Below are positions 57,755 to 64,000 of a stretch of DNA of 64,000 bases, one piece after another (position 1 is the first letter of the stretch; every line of letters begins with the position of its first letter). Made by a program: the position numbers and the translations under genes. Location: assembly GCF_012641745.1 (NCBI RefSeq), contig NZ_WEHZ01000023.1:1-64000 (forward strand), given 5' to 3'. The notes under the pieces are model-generated. The model was not told the origin of the DNA, did not search any database, and saw nothing but the letters and a program-made list of their open reading frames with translations. The stretch comes from Pseudoalteromonas peptidolytica. Its GTDB lineage: Bacteria > Pseudomonadota > Gammaproteobacteria > Enterobacterales > Alteromonadaceae.

Positions 57755-59926
57755 ATGCTCATTCTTGAAGTAGCTTTGAAGCTACCATTACACCGCACAT
57801 TCGATTATTTGCTACCAGCAACGATGCACGTTGTAACTGGGGTGAGAGTAACAGTTAATTTTTCTAACCGTCGCTGTACTGCTATCGCACTCAATATAAA
57901 AAAGCGCACTGATGTGCCACAAGAGAAACTTAAACAGGTTATCGCAGTACTCGACGAACAGCCTGTTTTAAATCAGGCACAATTACATTTTTTGCATTTT
58001 GTCTCACAATACTATTGCCATCCGATTGGTGATACATTATTCACAGCACTCCCTGCCGTGTTAAGAGATGGTGGCCACCCAGATAAAACCCAGATCCCTG
58101 TGGTAAGATTAACGGAAAAAGGGCAAACACTCCCCACACTACGCGCCAAAAAACAACAAGCTTTGCTTTTTCAGTTATATGAAGGTGGCGCAATAAAGTT
58201 AAGCGAACTCAAGGCGCTTGGGTTTGCGAGTCAAACCATCAAAGCGCTCGAGGCCAAAGCACTAATAATACAGTCTATTGAACATGACAGCGACTGGGCG
58301 CAAAACGAATTGCACCTAGGTGACAAGCCACGCCTAAACGATCAACAGGCTACCATTTGCAGTGCAATTAATGTACAAGTTGGCTACCGGACTTTCTTAA
58401 TAGAAGGGGTAACGGGCAGCGGGAAAACCGAAGTGTATTTGCAAAGTCTTGAAAATATACTCAAGGCTGGAAAACAAGCGCTGGTATTGGTCCCAGAAAT
58501 TGGCCTCACACCGCAAACCGTTAACCGTTTTAAGAAGCGTTTTACTGATCTTCCTATCGATCTATGGCACTCCAATTTAACCGATAACGAACGTCTACAT
58601 ACGTGGCGACGCGCCGAAAAGGGATTAAGCGCATTAGTAATCGGCACTCGTTCAGCCATTTTCTTACCGTTTAAGAGTCTTGGTATGATCATCGTTGATG
58701 AAGAACATGACAACTCTTTTAAACAACAAGAAGGTCTTCGTTACCACGCCAGAGATCTCGCTGCATTTCGTGCTCACCAAATAAACTGCCCTCTGCTTTT
58801 AGGAACAGCAACGCCCGCATTGGAAACGCTACACAAAGCCATTAATAACAAATACCAATTGGTGACGCTAAGTAAACGCGCACAAACTCAACATGATAAC
58901 CAGTTTCACCTAGTCGATATGAAAGGCCAACCAGAGCAAGGCGGGTTTTCACCAATGAGTTTACATTGGATAGAAAAAACACTTAACCGCGCAAAGCAAG
59001 TGGTGGTGTTTTTAAATCGACGCGGCTTCGCCCCAACATTAATGTGTCATGAGTGTGGATGGCTTAACACCTGCAAACACTGCTCCACCAGCGCCACATA
59101 TCATAAAAATATGAATCGTTTGGTATGTCATCACTGCGGTGAACAAGATTTTGTGCCAAGGCAATGCCCTGACTGTGGTAGTACTCAAATTATGCCTACT
59201 GGGCTAGGTACTGAGCAGCTAGAAAGCTTTTTAACCGAACGCTTTGCGGATATTCCCGTCACTCGGATTGATCGCGATTCGACACGCCGCAAAGGTAGCC
59301 TTGAAAGTGCACTAGAAGACATAAACCAAGGAGGGGCACGTATATTAGTTGGCACGCAAATGCTAGCCAAAGGGCACCACTTTGCCGATGTCAGCCTTGT
59401 CGTGATCTTAGATGTAGATTCTGGTTTGTATTCTTGTGATTTCAGAGCGACTGAGCAGATGGCTCAATTAATCACGCAAGTTGCAGGACGTGCTGGTCGA
59501 GCCGGTGAAGCAGGAACCGTGCTACTACAAACCCATTTTCCAGAGCACCCACTATTACAAGATTTAATCAACAATGGTTACGGTGACTTTGCAAGATATG
59601 CACTAAAAGAGCGTGAAGAAGCCATGCTCCCTCCTTTTGCACACCTGGCTATCATTCGCGCCGAAGCCACAAACATCAACACTGTGTTGCAGTTTTTATC
59701 AGATTTGGTTCCAGCTACCCCCTATCCTGGTATACAATTGCTAGGTCCAATTCCTGCGCCGCTTGAAAGAATTGCAGGAAAGTTCAGGTATCAGTTACAT
59801 ATACACGCACAACAACGCACTGTGCTTCGCAACTATCTCTCGCAACTTGCGCGCTATATTTCAACGCACGAGTCTGCAAACCGAGTTCGCTGGAGCATAG
59901 ATGTGGATCCAATGGATAGCTATTAG
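57755..59926 (+). CDS. priA: primosomal replication restart helicase
   Basis: 723 residues from ATG 57755. MLILEVALKLPLHRTFDYLLP matches the PriA DNA-binding N-terminus; an in-frame ATG at 57740 is the alternative. GVTGSGKTEVYLQ is Walker A, IIVDEEHDNSFKQQ the DEEH box, and eight zinc cysteines lie in CHECGWLNTCKHC and CHHCGEQDFVPRQCPDCG. It reloads the replisome at stalled forks. ftsN and hslVU follow on the same strand. Confidence 0.96.
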   Translation: MLILEVALKLPLHRTFDYLLPATMHVVTGVRVTVNFSNRRCTAIALNIKKRTDVPQEKLKQVIAVLDEQPVLNQAQLHFLHFVSQYYCHPIGDTLFTALPAVLRDGGHPDKTQIPVVRLTEKGQTLPTLRAKKQQALLFQLYEGGAIKLSELKALGFASQTIKALEAKALIIQSIEHDSDWAQNELHLGDKPRLNDQQATICSAINVQVGYRTFLIEGVTGSGKTEVYLQSLENILKAGKQALVLVPEIGLTPQTVNRFKKRFTDLPIDLWHSNLTDNERLHTWRRAEKGLSALVIGTRSAIFLPFKSLGMIIVDEEHDNSFKQQEGLRYHARDLAAFRAHQINCPLLLGTATPALETLHKAINNKYQLVTLSKRAQTQHDNQFHLVDMKGQPEQGGFSPMSLHWIEKTLNRAKQVVVFLNRRGFAPTLMCHECGWLNTCKHCSTSATYHKNMNRLVCHHCGEQDFVPRQCPDCGSTQIMPTGLGTEQLESFLTERFADIPVTRIDRDSTRRKGSLESALEDINQGGARILVGTQMLAKGHHFADVSLVVILDVDSGLYSCDFRATEQMAQLITQVAGRAGRAGEAGTVLLQTHFPEHPLLQDLINNGYGDFARYALKEREEAMLPPFAHLAIIRAEATNINTVLQFLSDLVPATPYPGIQLLGPIPAPLERIAGKFRYQLHIHAQQRTVLRNYLSQLARYISTHESANRVRWSIDVDPMDSY

Positions 59927-59939
59927 AAACCAATGACTC

Positions 59940-60470
59940 ATGGCACAGCACGATTACATCAATAAAAAACCCAAAGGGAAAGGCAAAACAAAACCCGAGA
60001 AAACCACAAAATTTCCTGTTGTAGCAACTATCGCTGCATTACTGTTAATTGGTGGTTTTGCTTATGGTCTATGGTTTATCAAGACCAATGCGGATCCTAA
60101 AGAAGTAGAGCAAGCTAAAAATCCACACCCTGCTCAAGAGCAAACCGTGGTTAAACCAAAACCGCGCCCACCAGAGTTCATCGAAGAAATCAAAAATCAT
60201 GAAATCAAGGTAGAAGTCAAAGAAATCAAAAGTAAAGGCCCCTATCAAATGCAATGCGGGTCATTTCAGACCCACGCTCAAGCTGAAGCCATGAAGGCTA
60301 AAGTGGCATTTGCGGGTCTAATTGCCGAGATCCGCCGTACCGAAGGCAGTAATGGTGTGTGGTATCGCGTTCGTTTAGGGCCTTATGATACTAAGCGTTT
60401 GGCTGAAAGTGACAAAAACAAGCTCCAGCGAGTTGGGATATTTGGCTGCGGGATTTGGGGCTGGACTTGA
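59940..60470 (+). CDS. ftsN: SPOR-domain cell-division protein (FtsN-like)
   Basis: 176 residues. A basic cytoplasmic stretch (KKPKGKGKTKPEKTTKF) is followed by a membrane segment (VVATIAALLLIGGFAYGLWF), a Pro/Lys/Glu-rich linker, and a C-terminal SPOR domain (YQMQCGSFQTHAQAEAMKAK through VRLGPYDTKRLAESDKN). FtsN activates septal peptidoglycan synthesis. It is shorter than E. coli FtsN (about 319) but of the usual size in Alteromonadales. Position between priA and hslV is conserved. Confidence 0.88.
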   Translation: MAQHDYINKKPKGKGKTKPEKTTKFPVVATIAALLLIGGFAYGLWFIKTNADPKEVEQAKNPHPAQEQTVVKPKPRPPEFIEEIKNHEIKVEVKEIKSKGPYQMQCGSFQTHAQAEAMKAKVAFAGLIAEIRRTEGSNGVWYRVRLGPYDTKRLAESDKNKLQRVGIFGCGIWGWT

Positions 60471-60540
60471 TTTTTGTCAGTCTACCCATATTTCTTACTA
60501 ATCTTGAGTTACACGGGTACAAACCCGGATAAGGATTACT

Positions 60541-61059
60541 ATGACTACCATCGTTAGCGTTCGTCGAGATGACAAAGTGGTTATCGGCGGTGATGGCCAA
60601 GTTTCACTTGGTAACACAGTTATGAAGGGCAACGCGCGTAAAGTACGCCGCCTATACAATGGTAAGGTACTAGCTGGTTTCGCTGGCGGTACAGCAGACG
60701 CATTTACATTATTTGAACGCTTTGAAGCTAAGCTTGAGATGCACCAAGGCCATCTCACCAAAGCAGCCGTAGAAATGGCAAAAGATTGGCGCACAGACAG
60801 AGCACTGAGAAAGCTTGAAGCTTTGCTTGCAGTAGCCGATGAAACCGCCTCACTTATCATTACTGGTAACGGTGATGTTGTCCAGCCTGAGCATGACCTT
60901 ATTGCTATCGGCAGTGGTGGTAATTTCGCACAAGCGGCAGCAACTGCACTAATTGAGAATACAGACTTGAGTGCGAAAGAGATCGTAGAAAAGAGCCTAA
61001 AGATTGCAGGCGACATCTGCGTATTTACTAATAATTTCCAAACTATCGAAGAATTGTAA
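60541..61059 (+). CDS. hslV: HslUV protease, peptidase subunit
   Basis: 172 residues. [20 protein letters not shown] exposes the catalytic Thr2 after Met removal, and [21 protein letters not shown] is the proteasome-like core. It forms a double hexamer that degrades unfolded proteins when capped by HslU. An AAGGAT site lies 5 bp before the ATG. It precedes hslU by 11 bp. Confidence 0.97.
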   Translation: MTTIVSVRRDDKVVIGGDGQVSLGNTVMKGNARKVRRLYNGKVLAGFAGGTADAFTLFERFEAKLEMHQGHLTKAAVEMAKDWRTDRALRKLEALLAVADETASLIITGNGDVVQPEHDLIAIGSGGNFAQAAATALIENTDLSAKEIVEKSLKIAGDICVFTNNFQTIEEL

Positions 61060-61070
61060 TAGGACTCGTC

Positions 61071-62399
61071 ATGACAGCTATGACTCCAAGAGAGATTGTG
61101 CACGAGCTTGATCAACATATTATTGGTCAGGATAAAGCTAAAAAAGCCGTTGCGATTGCACTACGTAACCGCTGGCGTCGTATGCAGCTTGATGAAGAGT
61201 TGCGTGCAGAAGTTACACCAAAAAATATTCTGATGATTGGCCCAACCGGTGTTGGTAAGACTGAAATCGCCCGCCGTTTAGCAAAGCTGGCAAATGCACC
61301 ATTTATTAAAGTCGAGGCCACCAAATTCACTGAAGTGGGCTATGTTGGTAAAGAAGTTGAAACCATCATTCGTGACTTGGTTGAAGTGTCTTTTAAACTG
61401 ACCCGTGAACAGCAAACCAAAAAGTTTAAGTTTCGCGCAGAAGAAGCAGCAGAAGAGCGTATTTTAGATGCACTTTTACCACCTGCAAAAGATGCCTGGG
61501 GTGAGTCTCAACCAAATGAAAACTCATCGACACGTCAAGTATTTCGCAAGAAACTACGCGAAGGCCAGTTAGATGATAAAGAGATTGAGATAGACATCGC
61601 TGAAACGGCTCCTCACGTTGAAATTATGTCACCTCCTGGTATGGAAGAGATGACCAATCAGCTACAGAGCATGTTCCAAAATATGTCAGGTGATAAGAAA
61701 AAGAGCCGCAAGCTAAAAATCAAAGAAGCACTTAAGCTACTAATTGAAGAAGAAGCTGCAAAGCTGGTTAATCCAGAGGAGCTTAAAGAGCAAGCTATTG
61801 AATCGGTTGAACAAAACGGTATCGTGTTTATTGATGAAATCGATAAGATTTGTAAGCGCGGAGAGTCTTCAGGGCCTGATGTTAGCCGTGAAGGTGTACA
61901 ACGTGACTTGCTACCACTTATCGAAGGTTCTACGGTTAATACAAAGCACGGTATGGTAAAAACTGACCATATTTTGTTTATCGCATCAGGTGCTTTCCAA
62001 ATGGCTAAGCCGTCGGACTTAATCCCTGAACTACAAGGTCGTTTACCCATTCGCGTTGAGCTAGAAGCGCTTACTGCTGGTGACTTCAAACGTATTCTAA
62101 CTGAGCCAAATGCTTCTCTTACAGAGCAGCAACAGGCACTACTTAAAACTGAAGACGTTACTATCGACTTTACCGATGATGCCATCACCAAACTGGCTGA
62201 AGCTGCATATCAGGTCAACGAGAAAACTGAAAACATCGGTGCACGTCGCCTTCACACTGTGATGGAAAAGCTGATGGAAGAGATTTCATTCGATGCCAGT
62301 GAAAAGGCCGGTGACACCTTAACGATTGATGCTGCTTATGTTGAACAACATTTAGATATGCTTGTTCAAGACGAAGACCTAAGCCGCTTCATCTTGTAA
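61071..62399 (+). CDS. hslU: HslUV protease, ATPase subunit
   Basis: 442 residues, as in E. coli (443). [22 protein letters not shown] opens the AAA+ domain, [13 protein letters not shown] is Walker A, GYVGKEVE the pore loop (GYVG), [11 protein letters not shown]alker B. The highly charged I-domain lies between. C-terminus LSRFIL docks into HslV. Heat-shock control is expected but no promoter was assigned. Confidence 0.97.
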   Translation: MTAMTPREIVHELDQHIIGQDKAKKAVAIALRNRWRRMQLDEELRAEVTPKNILMIGPTGVGKTEIARRLAKLANAPFIKVEATKFTEVGYVGKEVETIIRDLVEVSFKLTREQQTKKFKFRAEEAAEERILDALLPPAKDAWGESQPNENSSTRQVFRKKLREGQLDDKEIEIDIAETAPHVEIMSPPGMEEMTNQLQSMFQNMSGDKKKSRKLKIKEALKLLIEEEAAKLVNPEELKEQAIESVEQNGIVFIDEIDKICKRGESSGPDVSREGVQRDLLPLIEGSTVNTKHGMVKTDHILFIASGAFQMAKPSDLIPELQGRLPIRVELEALTAGDFKRILTEPNASLTEQQQALLKTEDVTIDFTDDAITKLAEAAYQVNEKTENIGARRLHTVMEKLMEEISFDASEKAGDTLTIDAAYVEQHLDMLVQDEDLSRFIL

Positions 62400-62410
62400 A
62401 AGAAAGTCAA

Positions 62411-62438
62411 AAAGGCGGAGCAAAGCTCCGCTTTTTTA
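62411..62438 (+). terminator. intrinsic terminator after hslU
   Basis: GCGGAGC, AAA, GCTCCGC followed by TTTTTT, 15 bp past the stop codon. Confidence 0.9.
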
Positions 62439-62459
62439 TGAATAAAGACAAGTTAAGTT

Positions 62460-62760
62460 ATACCGATTATCTTAATTGATTGGCCTATTTTGAGGCGAGA
62501 AAACCTTCTCAATAACTAGGGAGAATTTCTCTATTTAGTCTGAGGCTTGGATAGGGAGTGTTTCAACTCATTGTTGCTAAAGCACAACTTAGTTTTTCCC
62601 TTGTCTACCCAGAAAGTTTTAGGGAAAACACCGTTTCCGCGTCCTGCTCTCACTAAGGTATCTACATCCTGTAGGCAAGGCATGGCTATTGGAAGTGAAT
62701 TCAACGTAGTTAGCGTCAGATTTACGCCTTCACATTAAACAAGTATTAAGTAAATTGGTA
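62460..62760. repeat. palindromic repeat family 1, copy F, interrupted by repeat family 2
   Basis: The left arm (ATACCGATTATCTTAATTGAT to CTCTATTTAG) and the right arm (GTTAGCGTCAGATTTACGCC to TTAAGTAAATTGGTA) of the 162-bp element are separated by about 168 bp of unrelated DNA starting exactly at the palindrome apex. About 28 bp of the apex and right arm are missing. Confidence 0.8.
62539..62706. repeat. repeat family 2, copy 1 (nested)
   Basis: CTGAGGCTTGGATAGGGA to GGAAGTGAATTCAAC. Recurs at 63370-63564 with about 75-80 percent similarity by eye, sharing AACACCGTTTCCGCGTCC and CCTATTGGAAGTGA-type blocks. Not coding as far as I can see. Confidence 0.7.
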
Positions 62761-62844
62761 GCAGCTATTTTGGTTCAGGAATGGCTGTATAATGCACTAC
62801 CCTTTATATTGCTTGAAGAGTTAATTTCATTGGTATGGAACAGT

Positions 62845-63219
62845 ATGTATCAGGTAACTAAACTTCACTATCACACGCTAAGCAAAGTACTCGACGTTTA
62901 TTTTGAGGACGGCAGCTACTACTGCCTAAAAGCCGAATACTTACGAACACATTCCCCATCTGCAGAAGTTCAAGGGCACACTCCTGCACAAAAACAGTTG
63001 GTACTAAACAAACAAAGTGTGAGCATCAAAGCGATTGAACCCATTGGCCATTATGCCGCACGGCTTATTTTTGATGATGGTCATGAATCAGGGCTCTTTA
63101 GTTGGCAATACCTACATACCATAGCCACACAACACGATAAATTATGGCAGGAATACTTGGATGCGGTAGAAAAGCATCACGCCAAAAAGGACAGCGTACC
63201 TATCAAGTTTGTGCCTTAA
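62845..63219 (+). CDS. DUF971 (gamma-butyrobetaine hydroxylase-like N-terminal domain) protein
   Basis: 124 residues from ATG 62845: TKLHYHTLSKVLDVYFEDG, CLKAEYLRTHSPSAEVQGH and RLIFDDGHESGLFSWQYL are the family blocks. These proteins occur next to hslVU in many gammaproteobacteria and are sometimes linked to iron-sulfur metabolism; their exact role is not settled. The frame is open further upstream into the repeat, but that part is not conserved. Confidence 0.82.
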   Translation: MYQVTKLHYHTLSKVLDVYFEDGSYYCLKAEYLRTHSPSAEVQGHTPAQKQLVLNKQSVSIKAIEPIGHYAARLIFDDGHESGLFSWQYLHTIATQHDKLWQEYLDAVEKHHAKKDSVPIKFVP

Positions 63220-63369
63220 TCAAACTTCCATAACAATGCCTGCAGCTCATGGTACTGAGTAAAGTCTTCTGAAATACAATGTACGTCTCCATATTTTGAT
63301 TACAGACGTATACAACTTCTTGCTTTACCCTAGCATATTGCCTCGCAATATCTGAAAATGTAATTAACC
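63220..63369. other. intergenic, nothing recognised
   Basis: About 150 bp between the DUF971 gene and repeat family 2 copy 2; no gene or hairpin stands out. Confidence 0.4.
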
Positions 63370-63564
63370 TGAGGTTTGGATAAGGAATGCTCTAGCTCTT
63401 TGTTGTTAAAGTACAGCTTAACTTACCACCTTGTCTAGCTAGAGAGTTTTAGTGGAAACACCGCTTCCGCGTCCAGCTCTCGCTATGGTACCTCATCCTG
63501 TAGACGAGGCGAATTTACGCACCAGTAGGTGCCTATTGGAAGTGAGCTCAACGCAGTTAACGCT
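63370..63564. repeat. repeat family 2, copy 2
   Basis: CTGAGGTTTGGATAAGGA to GTGAGCTCAACGCAGTTAACG, aligned with the nested copy at 62539-62706 but about 27 bp longer because of an insertion around CGAATTTACGCACCAGTAG. It is followed at about 63595-63606 by AGTTCAGGTTAT, the end motif of repeat family 3. Confidence 0.7.
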
Positions 63565-63631
63565 AAAACTGGCTGCTAAAAAGGCATTAATTATCCGCAG
63601 TTCAGGTTATACCTTAGAGTCAAAAACAAAA

Positions 63632-63659
63632 ATCCCCACTATCAATCAGTGGGGATTTG
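63632..63659 (-). terminator. intrinsic terminator of the chemotaxis receptor gene
   Basis: AATCCCCACT, ATCAATC loop, AGTGGGGATT; on the minus strand it is followed by TTTGTTTTTG. It lies about 27 bp past the stop codon. Confidence 0.75.
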
Positions 63660-63685
63660 GTATAAATAAGCAGTGGTTTCAGCGT

Positions 63686-64000
63686 TTATACTGTGTACTT
63701 CGCAACCGCCTCATGTAACACGCGCGCTTGCTCTGCCACTTCTTCACTACTTTGTGCATTAGAATGTGCATGCTCAGAAGCGCTCTGTGCAATATCTCTA
63801 ATTTTAACGACATTCTTATTCACTTCAGAAGCAACTTGATTTTGTTCATCAATAGCAGTGGCGATATGCGTACTCATTTCCATGATCGTTTGCACATCTT
63901 GCGTGATCATACTGAGTAGCTCGCCGGCCTTTTCAGCTTGAGAAACACTCTCATTACCCTGTTCACGGCACTGATCCATGATGTTAACTACCTCTCGTGT
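63686..64000 (-). CDS. methyl-accepting chemotaxis protein, C-terminal part (continues beyond window)
   Basis: The last ~104 residues of a receptor; the frame is open to the window edge, reading TREVVNIMDQCREQGNESVS. ATAIDEQNQVASEVNKNVVKIRDIA is the conserved end of the signalling domain, and heptad-spaced helices continue to AVAKYTV. The sensor half and the membrane segments lie outside. No CheR-binding pentapeptide ends the protein. Confidence 0.88.
   Translation of the reverse strand, partial: TREVVNIMDQCREQGNESVSQAEKAGELLSMITQDVQTIMEMSTHIATAIDEQNQVASEVNKNVVKIRDIAQSASEHAHSNAQSSEEVAEQARVLHEAVAKYTV

Noticed and set aside
62547..62738. Short open frame inside repeat family 2
   Set aside because: The equivalent frame in the second copy at 63452 is not preserved in reading; the repeat looks non-coding.

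Overview
The window looks like chromosomal DNA of a marine gammaproteobacterium of the Alteromonadales, most probably Pseudoalteromonas. The grounds are gene order and product similarity recalled from family knowledge: pilMNOPQ-aroK-aroB-damX-dam, rpe-gph-trpS, metJ divergent from metB-metL, priA-ftsN-hslV-hslU, and an astC-astA-astD block next to speD. The DNA is fairly AT-rich and carries several families of short intergenic repeats. I saw no rRNA, tRNA or CRISPR array.

Layout. 1-124 is the right end of an IS30-type insertion sequence cut by the window edge. 530-1830 holds a small HTH gene, a 59-residue peptide with a double-glycine motif and a membrane protein. 1950-9155 is core metabolism on the minus strand (speD, OsmC-type protein, DUF3802-type protein, astD, astA, astC/argD, HDOD protein). 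pabA follows, bracketed by repeats. 10676-28232 is a biosynthetic gene cluster. 28798-35001 is a minus-strand copper/silver efflux block (cusB, cusA, an EamA transporter, a secreted protein). 36037-63219 is core genome again, and the window ends inside a chemotaxis receptor gene.

The biosynthetic cluster is the accessory highlight. A dedicated aspartokinase, a GriI-type aldolase and a GriH-type cyclase (archaeal DHQ-synthase-II fold) together predict 3-amino-4-hydroxybenzoic acid (3,4-AHBA) from aspartate semialdehyde and DHAP. The canonical aroB and a second aspartokinase (metL) lie in the same window, so the cluster enzymes look like specialised-metabolism copies. Around them are a free-standing adenylating enzyme, an adenylation-carrier-reductase protein, a flavin-dependent halogenase, a heme-oxygenase-like diiron oxidase fused to a cupin (the SznF-like domain pair), two nitroreductase-fold proteins, a GNAT, an SGNH hydrolase and an AhpD-like protein. 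The predicted product is a halogenated, possibly N-oxygenated or N-N/N-O bonded aminophenol aldehyde or derivative; I do not recognise the cluster as a described one.

Regulation of the cluster appears to combine a sigma-54 activator without a receiver domain, a LysR regulator, and sigma-54-type -24/-12 promoters with exact 12-bp spacing upstream of both plus-strand operons, plus a weaker one before the activator gene.

Repeats: a 162-bp family that is one long imperfect palindrome occurs at least six times in full, degraded, shortened or interrupted form. One copy is interrupted at its apex by a second repeat family that recurs 0.7 kb away. A third family sits against gene stop codons.
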